From Candidatus Manganitrophaceae bacterium (lineage in GTDB: Bacteria; Nitrospirota; Nitrospiria; SBBL01; Manganitrophaceae): a stretch of 64,000 nucleotides of DNA. The stretch spans positions 186,001 to 250,000 of the forward strand of contig JACQEZ010000016.1 in the NCBI GenBank assembly GCA_016200325.1, read 5' to 3'. The position numbers and the translations under genes are program-made. The notes beneath the pieces were generated by a model. It did not search any database. It was given only the letters and a program-made list of their open reading frames with translations, and was not told the origin of the DNA. Below are positions 51,914-62,580 of this stretch, piece by piece (position 1 is the stretch's first letter; the number at the start of each line of letters is the position of its first letter).

Positions 51914-52909
51914 ATGGTCAAGGTTTGGATCACCCTTTTCTCTCTGACCCTGCTGGTTGCAATCGGCGCCGTACGCGGTCTTCAATTCCTCAACACCCCC
52001 CCGTCCTCGGTAGAGATCTACAAAGTCGTCGAGATCCCCGAAGGGGCCCCCTTCAGTGCCGTCTCCGATCTGCTCCGGCATGAGGAGCTGATCACCAGCC
52101 GGATCTTCTTCCGCCTCCTCGGTCTCTGGACAAAGAGCGAAAAAAAGATCAAGCCGGGAGAGTACGCGCTTCATACCGCGATGCGACCGGCGGAGATTCT
52201 CGACCTGCTGGTTCGCGGCAAGATCCTCCAGCATCCGGTGGTTATTCCGGAGGGATCGACGGTCCGACAGATCGCCCAAATTCTCCAAGAAACAAAACTG
52301 GTCGATGCCGATGTGTTCATGAAGGTGATCGAAGATCCCACCCTGATGACCGAATTCGGCATTGAAGGGGAGAACCTGCAGGGTTATCTCTTCCCCGACA
52401 CCTATCAGTTCGCAAAGCGGACCCCGCCGCATGAAATCGTCAAGCGGATGGTGACGCAGTTCCAGGCCGTTTATGACGAGTCGTTCCGCCGGCGCGCCGA
52501 TCAGCTCGGCATGACGCAGCGTGAGATCGTCACCCTCGCCTCGATCATCGAGAAAGAGACCGGCAATCCCTCGGAGCGGGGGCTGATCTCGGCGGTCTTT
52601 CACAATCGGCTGAAGAAGAAGATGCGGCTGCAGAGCGACCCGACCGTGATCTTTGCCCTAACCGATTTCGATGGGAACATCACCAAGAAGGATCTCGGCA
52701 TTCCTTCCCCTTACAATACCTATCGGTTTATTGGTTTACCTCCCGGACCGATCGCCAACCCCGGCAAAGATGCACTCTACGCGGCACTCTTTCCGGCGAC
52801 GGTCGACTATCTCTTCTTTGTCTCCAAAAACGACGGAAGTCACTTCTTCTCCAAAAACCTCCGCGAGCACAACGGCGCGGTCAACCGATACCAACGCAAG
52901 AGGGCGTAG
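51914..52909 (+). CDS. mltG: endolytic transglycosylase MltG (YceG-like)
   Basis: 331 residues from ATG 51914 (GGAAG seven bases upstream). A single N-terminal transmembrane helix (residues about 4-22). A LysM-like domain is followed by the catalytic region [24 protein letters not shown], with the glutamate of EKETG as the active-site residue, then [34 protein letters not shown] and [14 protein letters not shown]. Cleaves nascent glycan strands in the periplasm. Separated by 2 bp from deoB. Confidence 0.95.
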   Translation: MVKVWITLFSLTLLVAIGAVRGLQFLNTPPSSVEIYKVVEIPEGAPFSAVSDLLRHEELITSRIFFRLLGLWTKSEKKIKPGEYALHTAMRPAEILDLLVRGKILQHPVVIPEGSTVRQIAQILQETKLVDADVFMKVIEDPTLMTEFGIEGENLQGYLFPDTYQFAKRTPPHEIVKRMVTQFQAVYDESFRRRADQLGMTQREIVTLASIIEKETGNPSERGLISAVFHNRLKKKMRLQSDPTVIFALTDFDGNITKKDLGIPSPYNTYRFIGLPPGPIANPGKDALYAALFPATVDYLFFVSKNDGSHFFSKNLREHNGAVNRYQRKRA

Positions 52910-52911
52910 CG

Positions 52912-54105
52912 ATGGCACGGACCGCGGATCGAAAACGGGTGCTCCTTGTCGTCCTCGATGGGGTTGGGATCGGCGCCCTTCCCGATGCCGATCAATACGG
53001 CGACGTCGGAAGCGACACGCTGGGACATCTCTCAAAAAAAATAGCGCACTTCCGCCTTCCCCACCTGGAAGCATGGGGATTGGGACGGGTCGGAAATTTA
53101 ACGGGAATCATGCCGGTCGCGCATCCGGCCGGCCACTTCGGGAAAATGGCGGAGCGCTCGGCGGGGAAAGATACCATCATCGGCCATTGGGAGATGATGG
53201 GGGTGATCACACCCACCCCCTTTCCGACCTATCCGAACGGCTTTCCGCCGGAGGTGATTGCCCCTTTTGAAACAGCGATCGGCCGGAAGGTCCTCGGAAA
53301 CAGGGTCGCCTCCGGAACCGAGATCATCAAAGCGCTCGGCGCGGAACATCTGGCGACCGGCGCCCCGATCGTCTACACCTCAGCCGATTCGGTCTTTCAG
53401 GTGGCAGCCCACGAAGCGGTGATCCCGGCGGAAACGCTCTGGGAGATCTGCCGGACCGCCCGCAACCTCTTAAAACCGCCGCACCAGGTCGCGCGGGTGA
53501 TCGCCCGCCCCTTTATCGGCGCACCGGGGCAATTTGTCCGAACCGACCGCCGCCGCGATTTCTCGGTCGCGCCGCCGACCGAAACACTCCTCGACCGCCT
53601 TTGCGCCGCGTCGATTCCGGTGATCGGGATCGGAAAAATCGAGGATATCTTCTCAGGCCGCGGGATCTCTGAAGCGGTCCACACCCACGACAACAACGAC
53701 GGCCTCGATCAAACCCTCCGTTTCCTCGACCAAACCGATGCCGGACTGATCTTTACCAACCTCGTCGACTTCGACATGCTCTATGGCCACCGAAACGACG
53801 CGGTCGGCTATGCCAACGCCCTCGCCACGCTCGACCGGCGGCTCCCGGAAATCGTCGCGAAGATGCGCGAAGACGATCTATTGATTCTCACCGCCGACCA
53901 TGGGAACGACCCCCTCTTCCCCGGCACCGACCATACGCGCGAGTATGTTCCGCTGCTGGTTTTTCAAAAAGGAATTCGAGGACAAGACCTTGGCGTGCGG
54001 AGCACCTTTGCCGACCTCGGCCAGACGCTGGCCGCGCATTTCAATGTCGGGCCGCTTTCGGCTGGCAGCAGTTTTCTTCCACTGATCACTGCAGCGGCGG
54101 CATAA
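52912..54105 (+). CDS. deoB: phosphopentomutase
   Basis: 397 residues. The alkaline-phosphatase-fold metal sites are visible: [20 protein letters not shown] at the N-terminus (first aspartates and catalytic Thr/Ser region SDTLGH), [28 protein letters not shown] and [18 protein letters not shown]. Interconverts ribose-1- and ribose-5-phosphate (and deoxy forms). Likely cotranscribed with mltG. Confidence 0.95.
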   Translation: MARTADRKRVLLVVLDGVGIGALPDADQYGDVGSDTLGHLSKKIAHFRLPHLEAWGLGRVGNLTGIMPVAHPAGHFGKMAERSAGKDTIIGHWEMMGVITPTPFPTYPNGFPPEVIAPFETAIGRKVLGNRVASGTEIIKALGAEHLATGAPIVYTSADSVFQVAAHEAVIPAETLWEICRTARNLLKPPHQVARVIARPFIGAPGQFVRTDRRRDFSVAPPTETLLDRLCAASIPVIGIGKIEDIFSGRGISEAVHTHDNNDGLDQTLRFLDQTDAGLIFTNLVDFDMLYGHRNDAVGYANALATLDRRLPEIVAKMREDDLLILTADHGNDPLFPGTDHTREYVPLLVFQKGIRGQDLGVRSTFADLGQTLAAHFNVGPLSAGSSFLPLITAAAA

Positions 54106-54129
54106 ACCACACTCATCTGGAGCGCTTCG

Positions 54130-54588
54130 ATGGATTATGAAAAGAAATTGGAATCGCTTGGCTTGAAACTTCCTCCCCCTCCCAAACCGGTGGCAACCTA
54201 TGTTCCGGCGGTTCGGAGCGGAAACCTGCTCTACCTCTCGGGAATGATTCCAATGGTGGATGGGAAAATGGCAACGACGGGAAAACTCGGAAAAGAGCTG
54301 ACGGTGGAGCAGGGTCAAGAGGTCACGCGGATTACTCTGCTCAATGCATTGGCGGTGATCAAGGCTGCAGTCGGCTCACTGGATCGGGTGAAGCGGATCG
54401 TCCGAATCGGCGTCCACGTCGCCTCAGCCGAAGGCTTTACACAACAGCCGGCGGTCGCCAACGGCGCGTCGGATCTGCTCGTTCAAATCTTTGGAGAAGA
54501 GGGACGGCATGCCCGCCTGGCACTCGGGGCCGCCGAACTGCCGCTCGGCGCGCCGGTGGAGTTGGAAATGATTGTAGAGGTGGAATGA
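54130..54588 (+). CDS. RidA-family protein
   Basis: 152 residues. RidA/YjgF pattern: VRSGNLLYLSGMIPMVDGK, then QEVTRITLLNALAVIKAAVGSLDRVKRIVRIGVHV, and a GEEGRHARLALGAAELPLGAPVELEM C-terminus. The catalytic-type arginine region reads RHARLALG, close to the canonical R of RidA. The longer N-terminus (LGLKLPPPPKP) places it in the YjgH/YabJ-like subgroup of long RidA-like proteins. Probable enamine/imine deaminase; exact substrate unknown. Confidence 0.88.
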   Translation: MDYEKKLESLGLKLPPPPKPVATYVPAVRSGNLLYLSGMIPMVDGKMATTGKLGKELTVEQGQEVTRITLLNALAVIKAAVGSLDRVKRIVRIGVHVASAEGFTQQPAVANGASDLLVQIFGEEGRHARLALGAAELPLGAPVELEMIVEVE

Positions 54589-54593
54589 CCTTC

Positions 54594-55232
54594 TTACTGC
54601 AAGTTCACCTGCAGTTCTGCATGTGATCGCAGGCGAGCGAGGTACTCCGTCTCCTTCGTGGTCCGTTTCTCATCGGTCAGCTTTTTTCGAATCATCGGCT
54701 CGACCTCTTCCTGCCGCTTGCCGCTGAACTCTGAAAGATGCTCCTGGTAATAACGGGTTACCTCTTTTTGGGAAACAAAAACAAACGAGTAGATCCGCTC
54801 CTGAAGCAGCCGCTCCGCCCAGAGCTGCTCCCGTGTCTCTTCTTTTAGCTCATCCGGCGACAAACCGGTCCGCTGCAACGCTTCCTCATAGGCAGCCTCC
54901 GTTTTAAACCGATCGCGAATTGCTTTTACCCGTTGCGACACCTCCGCGTCGGTCGGCGCTTGGAAGACAAATCGGTGCGCCTCCGCTTGGAGCAGCCGGT
55001 TATCAATCACCCGGTCGAGCGTCTTTTTCGGATCTCCCGCCGTGTCAGTTGGATTGCTGAAAAAAGCTTGGTATCGATCGAGGTCAGAGAGGAAGATGAT
55101 CCGGCCGTTGACGGTGGCGGCGATCCGTTCCACCGGTTGCGCAGAAAAACCGGTTGAAGGAAGTCCGGGGACAAATAGGACAAACAAGGAAAATAAGAAA
55201 AATAAAAAGCGCAGCGCGAAGAGAGGTTTCAT
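54594..55232 (-). CDS. SurA-N-type periplasmic chaperone without rotamase domain
   Basis: 212 residues with an N-terminal signal peptide (residues about 1-31). The mature part begins VERIAATVNGRIIFLSDLDR, the usual SurA N-domain opening, and is helical throughout, ending without a parvulin domain. Probably a chaperone or folding factor for outer-membrane proteins. It directly abuts the RDD gene (stop and start adjacent) and faces the RidA gene tail-to-tail. Confidence 0.78.
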   Translation of the reverse strand: MKPLFALRFLFFLFSLFVLFVPGLPSTGFSAQPVERIAATVNGRIIFLSDLDRYQAFFSNPTDTAGDPKKTLDRVIDNRLLQAEAHRFVFQAPTDAEVSQRVKAIRDRFKTEAAYEEALQRTGLSPDELKEETREQLWAERLLQERIYSFVFVSQKEVTRYYQEHLSEFSGKRQEEVEPMIRKKLTDEKRTTKETEYLARLRSHAELQVNLQ

Positions 55233-55763
55233 CTAAGCGAGGATCACCTCGGTCTGGGCCAGGAGATCGTGCAGTCCCCGTTTCTTCTTCTCGAAAATCG
55301 CCAGAAGAAAGCCGACTCCGAAAAAGAAGCTCGAGAGAAAATAGCCGAAGGTGCGCAGAAGCGCCCGAAGCGGAGAAGGAGGCGTCCCCTGAGCGGTGAC
55401 GACCTTGATCCGTATGAGCATTTTGGCCGGGGTCTGGCCGCCGTAGGAGTGAAAAAAGGTAAAGTAGCCTATCAGAAGAAGAAACCATGCGGCGGCGAAG
55501 GGGGCGACCAGGGAGACGACCATCTCTTCTTCCGGGATCGCCCCGCCGCTCGCTTGGCGAATGGCGAGGAATCCAACGACCATTAAAAGCAGGTAGAGAA
55601 ATTGGATGATAAAGAGATCGATCCCAAACGCGAGGACGCGGCGAAGAAAACCGGCCGGTTGAAGGATTGGACTCGCGGGGGCCTCCGAGACCGATGAGAG
55701 CGGCAGAGGCTGCGAAAGCGGTTCAGACAGCGGATCCTCCGCCGACGGGTTGATATGCTCCAT
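55233..55763 (-). CDS. RDD-family membrane protein
   Basis: 176 residues from ATG 55763 (GTG 55766 directly precedes it). A proline/serine-rich N-terminus (residues 1-38) is followed by the RDD domain: RRVLAFGIDLFIIQ, YGGQTPAKMLIRIKVV and KKRGLHDLLAQTEV, with three to four transmembrane helices. Family function is unclear; ion transport has been suggested for some members. In operon between rsmE and the SurA-like gene. Confidence 0.85.
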   Translation of the reverse strand: MEHINPSAEDPLSEPLSQPLPLSSVSEAPASPILQPAGFLRRVLAFGIDLFIIQFLYLLLMVVGFLAIRQASGGAIPEEEMVVSLVAPFAAAWFLLLIGYFTFFHSYGGQTPAKMLIRIKVVTAQGTPPSPLRALLRTFGYFLSSFFFGVGFLLAIFEKKKRGLHDLLAQTEVILA

Positions 55764-55766
55764 CAC

Positions 55767-56513
55767 TTATCCCCTGCTTTCGATCTCATATTGAACGATC
55801 GCCAATGCGGCGAGAACCGCCGTCTCAGCGCGCAGCACCCGGCTCCCGAGGGAGAGGAGACGATAGCCGGCCTCGGCCGCCGCATCGACCTCTTTTTTCT
55901 CCCAGCCCCCTTCCGGTCCGATCAACAAAGTCCCCTCTTTTGGAAATGCTTTGAGGGCCGAGGCAATCTCCGCTTGCGGTGATGTTGGAGGGGCCCCTTC
56001 CCAAAAGAAAAATTTTAGACCGTTCCCTCGGCTCTCTGCAAGGAAATCTTTGAACGCCATCGGAGGGTCGAGCTTGGGAACGGTCCACCGGCCCGACTGT
56101 TGCGCCGCCTCGGTGACAATCTTGAGCCAGCGCTCCTGTTGATGGGCGATCCGGTCGGATTTCGGCCGGACGACCGCCCGCTCCGTCATCAGCGGGGTGA
56201 GCCGGGCGACCCCCAATTCGGTCGCCTTCTGAATCACCCACTCCATCTTTTCCCCCTTCAGCAGACCGACCCCGAGGTGAAGGGCCGGAAGCAGCGGCGG
56301 GGGAGGGCTCTCTTCCCGCACAATTTCCAGGACCAGCTGCGATCGGCTTGATTCGATCAGCCGCGCGGCATACCGCTTCGGCTGCTCGTCGACCAGGGAA
56401 AGGATCTCCCCCTCCTCCACGCGGAGGACATCACGAAGGTGATGGGTCAACTGATCCCGAATGATGATGTGACCCTGATCGACCTGTGCTGAACGGATAA
56501 AATAGATGGGCAT
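55767..56513 (-). CDS. rsmE: 16S rRNA (uracil-1498-N3)-methyltransferase
   Basis: 248 residues. SPOUT-class features: HHLRDVLRVEEGEILSLVDE near the N-terminus (PUA-like domain), LGVGLLKGEKMEWVIQKATELGV, RAVVRPK, and the knotted SAM-binding end LIGPEGGWEKKEVDAA and SLGSRVLRAETAVLAAL. Located between dnaJ and the RDD gene, a common neighbourhood for rsmE. Confidence 0.95.
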   Translation of the reverse strand: MPIYFIRSAQVDQGHIIIRDQLTHHLRDVLRVEEGEILSLVDEQPKRYAARLIESSRSQLVLEIVREESPPPPLLPALHLGVGLLKGEKMEWVIQKATELGVARLTPLMTERAVVRPKSDRIAHQQERWLKIVTEAAQQSGRWTVPKLDPPMAFKDFLAESRGNGLKFFFWEGAPPTSPQAEIASALKAFPKEGTLLIGPEGGWEKKEVDAAAEAGYRLLSLGSRVLRAETAVLAALAIVQYEIESRG

Positions 56514-56595
56514 GGAAGAGAAGCCTTCAGCGATCAGCGCTCAATAAAAACAGAAAAGTCACCCCGTTACCGATTGCGGACGGCTGAAAGCGTAA

Positions 56596-57702
56596 TTATT
56601 CGAAAAGATTTTTGACCTTCTCAAAGAGCTTGCCGGAGTCGGGCTCGACCGGCTCCCCGCTGACCCGGGCGAACTCTTCGAGAAGTTCCCGCTGTTTGGC
56701 GGTCAGCTTGGTCGGAACCTCCAATTTCACCCGGACCAGCTCATCTCCGATGCCGTAGCCTCTCACATTGGCAAAACCAAGACCCTTGAGCCGGAAGATC
56801 TTTCCATCCTGGGTGCCGGGGGGTATCTTGACCGGCGTCGGTCCTTTCATCGTCGGGGCTTCGACCTTGCCGCCGAGGATCGCCTTGACGAAACTGACCG
56901 GGACTTCACAGAGGATATGGTCGCCGTCCCGCATAAATTGCGGATGCTCTTGGACGGTGATCACCACATAGAGATCGCCGGTGGGCCCGCCGTTGTTTCC
57001 GACCTCCCCTTCTCCGGTGACCCGCAGCCGCGAGCCGGTCTCCACCCCCGGTGGAATTTTAACGGAGATTGTCTTGTCACGCGTGACGTAGCGCTCGCCG
57101 CGGCACTGCGTGCAGGGTTCGGAGACGATTCGGCCTTCTCCCCGGCACTGGGTGCAGGTGCGGCTCACCGCAAACATCCCCTGCTGGAATCGAAGCTGTC
57201 CTGCGCCGCCGCAGGTCGGACAGACCTGGGTCGCCCCCCCTTTGGCGCCGGTCCCTTTGCAGGCGCCGCAGGCCTCGGGCCGGCGTAGTTTGATCTTCGC
57301 CTCTTTCCCGAAGTAAGCCTCCTCGAAGGTGATCGTCATGTTGTAGCGGAGATCGTTCCCCCGTTGAGCGCGGGTGCGTCCTCTCCCGCCGCCCGACGCG
57401 CCGAAGAACTCCTCAAAGATGTCGCCGAAGATATCGGAGAACCCGCCTTGGTTAAAGTCAAAGCCGCCCGATCCGGGCTGTCCGGCATGTCCGAAGAGAT
57501 CATAGCTTCTCCGCTTTTCGCCGTCTGCCAAAACGCTGTAGGCTTCGTTGACCTCTTTGAATTTATCCTCGGCCGCCTTGTCCCCCGGGTTGCGATCGGG
57601 GTGGTACTTCAGGGCCATCTTCCGATACGCCTTTTTGAGCTCTTCTTCAGAGGCGCTTCGCTCGACACCGAGCACTTCGTAATAATCGATTTTGTTCGCC
57701 AC
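56596..57702 (-). CDS. dnaJ: chaperone protein DnaJ
   Basis: 368 residues from GTG 57702, which has GGGAG four bases upstream and gives the normal [13 protein letters not shown] opening; ATG 57717 has no ribosome site. J domain with HPD in [11 protein letters not shown], Gly/Phe-rich region, and four zinc motifs [24 protein letters not shown] and CTQCRGER; the last has Arg in place of the final Gly. Stimulates DnaK ATPase. Follows dnaK by 146 bp. Confidence 0.96.
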   Translation of the reverse strand: MANKIDYYEVLGVERSASEEELKKAYRKMALKYHPDRNPGDKAAEDKFKEVNEAYSVLADGEKRRSYDLFGHAGQPGSGGFDFNQGGFSDIFGDIFEEFFGASGGGRGRTRAQRGNDLRYNMTITFEEAYFGKEAKIKLRRPEACGACKGTGAKGGATQVCPTCGGAGQLRFQQGMFAVSRTCTQCRGEGRIVSEPCTQCRGERYVTRDKTISVKIPPGVETGSRLRVTGEGEVGNNGGPTGDLYVVITVQEHPQFMRDGDHILCEVPVSFVKAILGGKVEAPTMKGPTPVKIPPGTQDGKIFRLKGLGFANVRGYGIGDELVRVKLEVPTKLTAKQRELLEEFARVSGEPVEPDSGKLFEKVKNLFE

Positions 57703-57848
57703 AGGACTCCCTGACATGGAAGTAAGCTTTCAGCGATCAGCCACCGGCAAGCTCACCTCATTCCTTGTTTAAGCGGACGGCCAAACCGCCGACAGCTGAT
57801 CGCTTGATTCTATTTGCCTATCTTATTTCTTTCGCTTATTTCTCTTCG

Positions 57849-59777
57849 TTATTTCTTATCGGTCTCTTCAAATTCGGCATCGACGACGTTCTCGTCGCGC
57901 TTCGTCTCTTGCTTTCCGTCGCCCGCACCATCACCGCCGGTCGGTCCGGCTTGGCCGCCACCCGGCGCGGCGCCGGTCTTTTTATACATCTCTTCGGCCA
58001 GCTTGTGGGAGACTTTGGAGAGCTCGGTGATGGCCGACCGGATCTGATCGACCTCATTCGATTCCATTGCCTTTCGGGCTTGGGCGATCTGATCTTGAAT
58101 CTGAGTCTTCTCTTCCGGCGAGACCTTGTCGCCGAAATCGCCCAGTGATTTCTCGGTGGCATAGATGAGGCTGTCGGCCTCATTCTTCACCTCGATCAAC
58201 GCTTTCTTCTTTTTATCTTCCTCTGCATGGGCCTGGGCATCTTTGACAAGCTTGTCGATCTCATCTTTGCTCAGACCGCTGGAGGCGGTGATCCGGATCG
58301 ACTGCTCCTTTTGTGTCGCCATGTCTTTTGCGGAGACATGGACAATGCCGTTTGCATCGATGTCGAAGGTGACCTCTACCTGAGGAATGCCGCGCGGCGC
58401 GGGAGGAATTCCGATCAGATCGAATTGGCCGAGGAGTTTGTTGTCGGCCGCCATCTCGCGCTCTCCCTGGAAGACCCGGATCGTCACCGCCGTCTGATTG
58501 TCCGACGCGGTCGAGAAGACCTGGCTCTTCTTGGTTGGAACGGTCGTGTTGCGATCGATAATCCGGGTGAAGACCCCGCCGAGCGTTTCGATCCCGAGCG
58601 AGAGCGGCGTCACGTCGAGGAGAAGCACATCTTTGACCTCTCCCTTCAGCACCGCCCCCTGGATCGCAGCCCCGATGGCAACCACCTCATCCGGGTTGAC
58701 CCCTTTGTGCGGCTCTTTTCCGAAGAACTGCTTGACCACCTGCTGGACCTTCGGCATCCGGGTCATCCCGCCGACGAGGACCACCTCATCAACCTCTTTT
58801 GCGGAGAGTCCCGCATCGGAGAGCGCTTTTTTGCACGGCTCGATGGTCCGCTGAACGAGCGGATCGACCAGCTGCTCCAGCTTCGCGCGGGTGAGCTTCA
58901 CCACCAAATGCTTCGGACCGGTGGCGTCGGCGGTAATAAAGGGCAGGTTGATCTCGGTCTCCATGGCGTTGGAGAGCTCAATCTTCGCCTTCTCCGCAGC
59001 CTCTTTCAACCGCTGCAGCGCCATCCGATCTTTCTTCAGATCGATCCCGTTTTCCTTCCGGAACTCCTCGATCAGCCAATCCATGATCATAAGGTCGAAG
59101 TCGTCTCCGCCGAGATAGGTATCGCCGTTCGTCGATTTCACCTCAAAGACGCCGTCACCGATCTCGAGGATGGAGACGTCAAACGTTCCCCCTCCAAGAT
59201 CATAGACGGAGATCTTCTCGTCTTTCTTCTTGTCCAATCCATAGGCCAAAGAGGCCGCCGTCGGCTCATTGATGATCCGAAGGACATTCAAGCCGGCGAT
59301 CTGTCCGGCATCTTTGGTCGCCTGCCGCTGGCTGTCATCGAAATAAGCCGGGACGGTGACGACGACCTCGGTGATCTTCTCGCCGAGATAGGCCTCCGCA
59401 TCCTGCTTCAGCTTCTGCAAGATCATCGCGGAGACTTCCTGGGGGCTATACGCCTTCCCCTGAATCTCGACGTGGGCATCGCCGTTCGCCGCCTTGACGA
59501 TTTTATAGGGAAGCCGTTTCATCGCCTCCTTCACCTCCGGCGAATCGTATTTACGCCCCATCAGCCGCTTGATGGAGTAGATCGTGTTCGCCGGGTTGGT
59601 CACCGCTTGTCTTCGGGCAACCTGCCCGACCAGCCGCTCTCCTTTATCCGTGATCGCGACGACCGAAGGGGTGGTCCGGCTACCCTCTGCATTGGGGATT
59701 ACTTCCGGCTGTCCACCCGTCACCACCGCGATGCAGGAGAACGTCGTCCCCAAATCAATTCCAATTACCTTTGCCAT
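57849..59777 (-). CDS. dnaK: chaperone protein DnaK (Hsp70)
   Basis: 642 residues from ATG 59777 with GGAG three bases upstream. Hsp70 signatures [25 protein letters not shown] and [15 protein letters not shown], then the substrate-binding domain with [17 protein letters not shown] and an EEVDAEF-like C-terminal motif (NVVDAEFEE). ATP-dependent folding. Part of hrcA-grpE-dnaK-dnaJ, preceded by 147 bp that hold no CIRCE I can see. Confidence 0.98.
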   Translation of the reverse strand: MAKVIGIDLGTTFSCIAVVTGGQPEVIPNAEGSRTTPSVVAITDKGERLVGQVARRQAVTNPANTIYSIKRLMGRKYDSPEVKEAMKRLPYKIVKAANGDAHVEIQGKAYSPQEVSAMILQKLKQDAEAYLGEKITEVVVTVPAYFDDSQRQATKDAGQIAGLNVLRIINEPTAASLAYGLDKKKDEKISVYDLGGGTFDVSILEIGDGVFEVKSTNGDTYLGGDDFDLMIMDWLIEEFRKENGIDLKKDRMALQRLKEAAEKAKIELSNAMETEINLPFITADATGPKHLVVKLTRAKLEQLVDPLVQRTIEPCKKALSDAGLSAKEVDEVVLVGGMTRMPKVQQVVKQFFGKEPHKGVNPDEVVAIGAAIQGAVLKGEVKDVLLLDVTPLSLGIETLGGVFTRIIDRNTTVPTKKSQVFSTASDNQTAVTIRVFQGEREMAADNKLLGQFDLIGIPPAPRGIPQVEVTFDIDANGIVHVSAKDMATQKEQSIRITASSGLSKDEIDKLVKDAQAHAEEDKKKKALIEVKNEADSLIYATEKSLGDFGDKVSPEEKTQIQDQIAQARKAMESNEVDQIRSAITELSKVSHKLAEEMYKKTGAAPGGGQAGPTGGDGAGDGKQETKRDENVVDAEFEETDKK

Positions 59778-59924
59778 TGTCTCCTCCATTAAAAATTCGG
59801 ATGAATCCGCGAGGCACGCCCCGCTTTCTTGACATCACCTCAGACAACACTTTATGTCTCAAGAAGACGTGTCGACTTCATCACGGCGTGTCATCGGTCA
59901 AGCCGTTCCGGGAGGACCGATCTC

Positions 59925-60530
59925 TCAGTCGCTCCCGGAGGAAGGCGTTTTCCTCTTGGCAATCGTTACCAGAGAAGGACGGAGAACACGCTCATTAATA
60001 AGATAGCCTTTTTGAGTCTCCCCGACCACCTGATTTTCCTTCGCATCGGACCCTTCATCGACCTCTACCTGACCGATCGATTGATGGAGTGCGGGATCGA
60101 ACGATTGATGGAGGCTCTCAATCGGCGTGACGCCGAACTTGCCCAACACGGAGAGGAGCAGTTTTTGCGTCAGTGCCACCCCCTCCATCATCCGATCAAA
60201 ATCGCGCGTCTCTCTGGAATGAGCAATCGCCCGGTCCAAGTTATCAATCGCCGGGAGAAGCTCTCGGATCAACTTTTCATTCCCATACCGGGCCTGATCG
60301 ACCTGCTCTCGCTGGGCGCGCTTACGATAGTTTTCAAAATCCGCAAGGGTCCGCAGATACCGATCTTGCGCTTCACGGGCCGCCTGTTCATTTTTCTCAC
60401 TCTCGGCGCGAAGCGCTTCCACCGTTTTATCCGATGTTGTTGCCGACGAGGCCTCTTGCGAGCCGGCTCCGCCGTCGGACGGCGCTGTTTGTCCTGTAGG
60501 TCTTCCTTCTTCCTGCGGGTTCAAGATCAC
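59925..60530 (-). CDS. grpE: nucleotide exchange factor GrpE
   Basis: 201 residues, GTG start overlapping the hrcA stop as GTGA. A disordered N-terminus (residues 1-45), long dimerising helix with YLRTLADFENYRKRAQRE, then the beta-wing domain FGVTPIESLHQSFDPALHQ and VLRPSLVTIAKR. Exchanges ADP on DnaK. Confidence 0.95.
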   Translation of the reverse strand: MILNPQEEGRPTGQTAPSDGGAGSQEASSATTSDKTVEALRAESEKNEQAAREAQDRYLRTLADFENYRKRAQREQVDQARYGNEKLIRELLPAIDNLDRAIAHSRETRDFDRMMEGVALTQKLLLSVLGKFGVTPIESLHQSFDPALHQSIGQVEVDEGSDAKENQVVGETQKGYLINERVLRPSLVTIAKRKTPSSGSD

Positions 60531-61609
60531 ACCTCTTTGCTTTTTCCCAGGGAGGACTCCTCCTCTTGGGAAGATTCTAATAGCCGACTGATCTTCTTCG
60601 CCGTGGAGTCGACCAGCGGAATAATCTTGGAGTACTCCATCCGTGTCGGACCGAGAATTCCCAAAGTCCCTAAAATCTGATCTCCCCTTTTATAATGGGA
60701 GACCACCAAACTACATCGATGATTTCCCAAAATGGGATTCTCAGAGCCGATATAGACCTGGACCCCCTCCGTTCCAATATACTTGTCGAGAAGTTGAATG
60801 ATCACCTTTTTTTCCTCGAACGCACCGAGAAGCCCTTTCATCACGCGAAAGTCGGAAAAATCGGGCAGATCGATCATATGGGAGGCGCCGTCCATGTAGA
60901 GCTCTGCATCGCCCCCGCCGGTTCCGCCATCCATGAACGTCCGCCGTGTCAGCTCAAAGGTCTCTTGGAGAAGATGATCGTACAGATCTTTCATTTTTTG
61001 CATCTGCTTCAACAGCTTTCTCCGGATCTCCTGAAGGGTCAATCCTGAATAGAGATTGTTGAGGATGTCGGCCACCTTGTTGAGTTCTTTCTGAGACAGG
61101 TCTTCCGACAACTCAAAAAATTTATTCTGTATAAAGCCGTCTTGCGAGATACAGACCGCCATCACCGAACGCTTCCTCAAACGAACAAACTCAACCTGTT
61201 TAATCCGGGTTGATGAGAATTTCGGGGCGGTGACGATCGCCATATATTGGGAGACATCCGAGAGGAGCTTGGAGGTGTCTTGCAAGAGCGCCTGAATGGT
61301 TTCGCGCTGGACCAACTGCTCCGCTTGGCCAAAGAGCTCTTCTCGCTCTTTTGAAAAATCAGGGCCCTGAAAAAGGGTGTCGACATAGAACCGATAACCC
61401 TTTTCAGTCGGAATTCTCCCCGCGGAAGTGTGCGGCTGAGTCAAGAATCCTTGCGCCTCTAGATCAGCCATGATGTTGCGAATGGTGGCCGGACTCACCC
61501 CCATATCGAAACTGCGCGTAATCGTCTGTGACCCTACGGGAATCGCAGTCTTGATATAAGAGCTGACAATCGCTTTTAAAACAAATCTGCTGCGATCATC
61601 AAGAGACAT
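60527..61609 (-). CDS. hrcA: heat-inducible transcription repressor HrcA
   Basis: 360 residues. N-terminal winged helix with IVSSYIKTAIPVGSQTI, GVSPATIRNIMADLEAQGFLTQPHTSAGRIPT, then the HrcA GAF-like domain and C-terminal YIGSENPILGNHRCSLVVSHYKRGDQILGTLGILGPTRMEYSK in part. Represses from CIRCE, which lies just upstream at 61649-61675, so the operon is autoregulated and heat-inducible. Confidence 0.97.
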   Translation of the reverse strand: MSLDDRSRFVLKAIVSSYIKTAIPVGSQTITRSFDMGVSPATIRNIMADLEAQGFLTQPHTSAGRIPTEKGYRFYVDTLFQGPDFSKEREELFGQAEQLVQRETIQALLQDTSKLLSDVSQYMAIVTAPKFSSTRIKQVEFVRLRKRSVMAVCISQDGFIQNKFFELSEDLSQKELNKVADILNNLYSGLTLQEIRRKLLKQMQKMKDLYDHLLQETFELTRRTFMDGGTGGGDAELYMDGASHMIDLPDFSDFRVMKGLLGAFEEKKVIIQLLDKYIGTEGVQVYIGSENPILGNHRCSLVVSHYKRGDQILGTLGILGPTRMEYSKIIPLVDSTAKKISRLLESSQEEESSLGKSKEV

Positions 61610-61648
61610 AGAGACTTCAAACTCCGCGATAAGTATATAATTTCTATC

Positions 61649-61675
61649 TTAGCACTCTGAGCCATAGAGTGCCAG
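61649..61675. promoter_or_regulatory. CIRCE operator of the hrcA operon
   Basis: TTAGCACTC, nine-base spacer, GAGTGCCAG. The left arm is perfect; the right arm differs from GAGTGCTAA in two bases. It sits directly downstream of the -10 element, the standard position for HrcA repression. Confidence 0.92.
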
Positions 61676-61676
61676 T

Positions 61677-61705
61677 ACCCTATCAGATCACCCTTCCACT
61701 GTCAA
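61677..61705 (-). promoter_or_regulatory. sigma70 promoter of hrcA-grpE-dnaK-dnaJ
   Basis: Minus-strand TTGACA (61700-61705), 17 bp, TAGGGT (61677-61682), overlapping the edge of CIRCE. No sigma32-type promoter is evident. Confidence 0.8.
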
Positions 61706-61776
61706 GCAATTTGCCCTCTGTGGGATGCTCCGGGATCTCTACAAACTCCCCATCAACGCCTGCAATCGAGCGAGAT

Positions 61777-62571
61777 TTATGAGTTCATATTGTAAATAAA
61801 CATGAGACCTTCCAAGGTCAAGGTCGGTCTGATTTTTTGGATGGTACTGCATTCGGGCGCAATCAGGGTCGAGAGGCCGCCGGTGGCAACAACGAGCGCG
61901 TCCCTTCCGATTTCCTGATAAATTCGATGGACGATCTCATTGACCAAACCGACATAACCGAAGATCATCCCCGATTGAATGCTGCTGACCGTGTCGCGGC
62001 CGACGACCCCTTTCGGCTTAATCAATTCAACCCGGGGCAGTTTCGAGGCGCGGGCAAAAAGCGCTTCGGCGGAGATGATCAGCCCCGGCGCAATCGCTCC
62101 CCCTAAATAATCCCCCTCTTTCGAAATCACGCAGAAGGTCGTGGCCGTGCCGAAATCGACGATGATCAGCGGACCGCCATAGAGGCGGTAGGCGGCCGAG
62201 GCATTCACGATCCGGTCGGCGCCGACCTCTTTTGGATTGTCATATCGGATGCGAAGGCCGGTTTTGAGATCAGGGGTGACGACCATCGTCTCCAGTAAAA
62301 AATACTTCCGGGTCATCTCCTGAAGGACCGGCGTCAGCGGGGGAACCACGCTTGAAAGGATCGCCCCCTTCACCCGTGCCGCCTTGATTGCTTGTTGTTG
62401 GAGCAGATCCAGCAATAAGATTCCATATTCATCGGCCGTCTTCTGAAAGTGGGTCGCAACACGCCACTCTCCAACGAGGCGCTTCCCCTCAAAGATGCCG
62501 AAGACGACATTGGTGTTTCCGACGTCGATCACCAGGAGCAGTGAGGGTTGTTTTGCTTTCTTCGCGCGCAT
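61777..62571 (-). CDS. coaX: type III pantothenate kinase
   Basis: 264 residues. ASKHA-fold features: VIDVGNTNVVFGIFEG near residue 14, GADRIVNASAAYRLYGGPLIIVDFGTATTFCVI, and the GGAIAPGLIISAEALF segment. Catalyses the first step of CoA synthesis. Downstream of birA with a 9 bp gap. Confidence 0.95.
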   Translation of the reverse strand: MRAKKAKQPSLLLVIDVGNTNVVFGIFEGKRLVGEWRVATHFQKTADEYGILLLDLLQQQAIKAARVKGAILSSVVPPLTPVLQEMTRKYFLLETMVVTPDLKTGLRIRYDNPKEVGADRIVNASAAYRLYGGPLIIVDFGTATTFCVISKEGDYLGGAIAPGLIISAEALFARASKLPRVELIKPKGVVGRDTVSSIQSGMIFGYVGLVNEIVHRIYQEIGRDALVVATGGLSTLIAPECSTIQKIRPTLTLEGLMFIYNMNS

Positions 62572-62580
62572 CCCGTTCCC

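Noticed and set aside
58227-59792. 521-codon plus-strand frame opposite dnaK
   Set aside because: Well-known mirror-frame effect over dnaK genes; dnaK itself is unmistakable.
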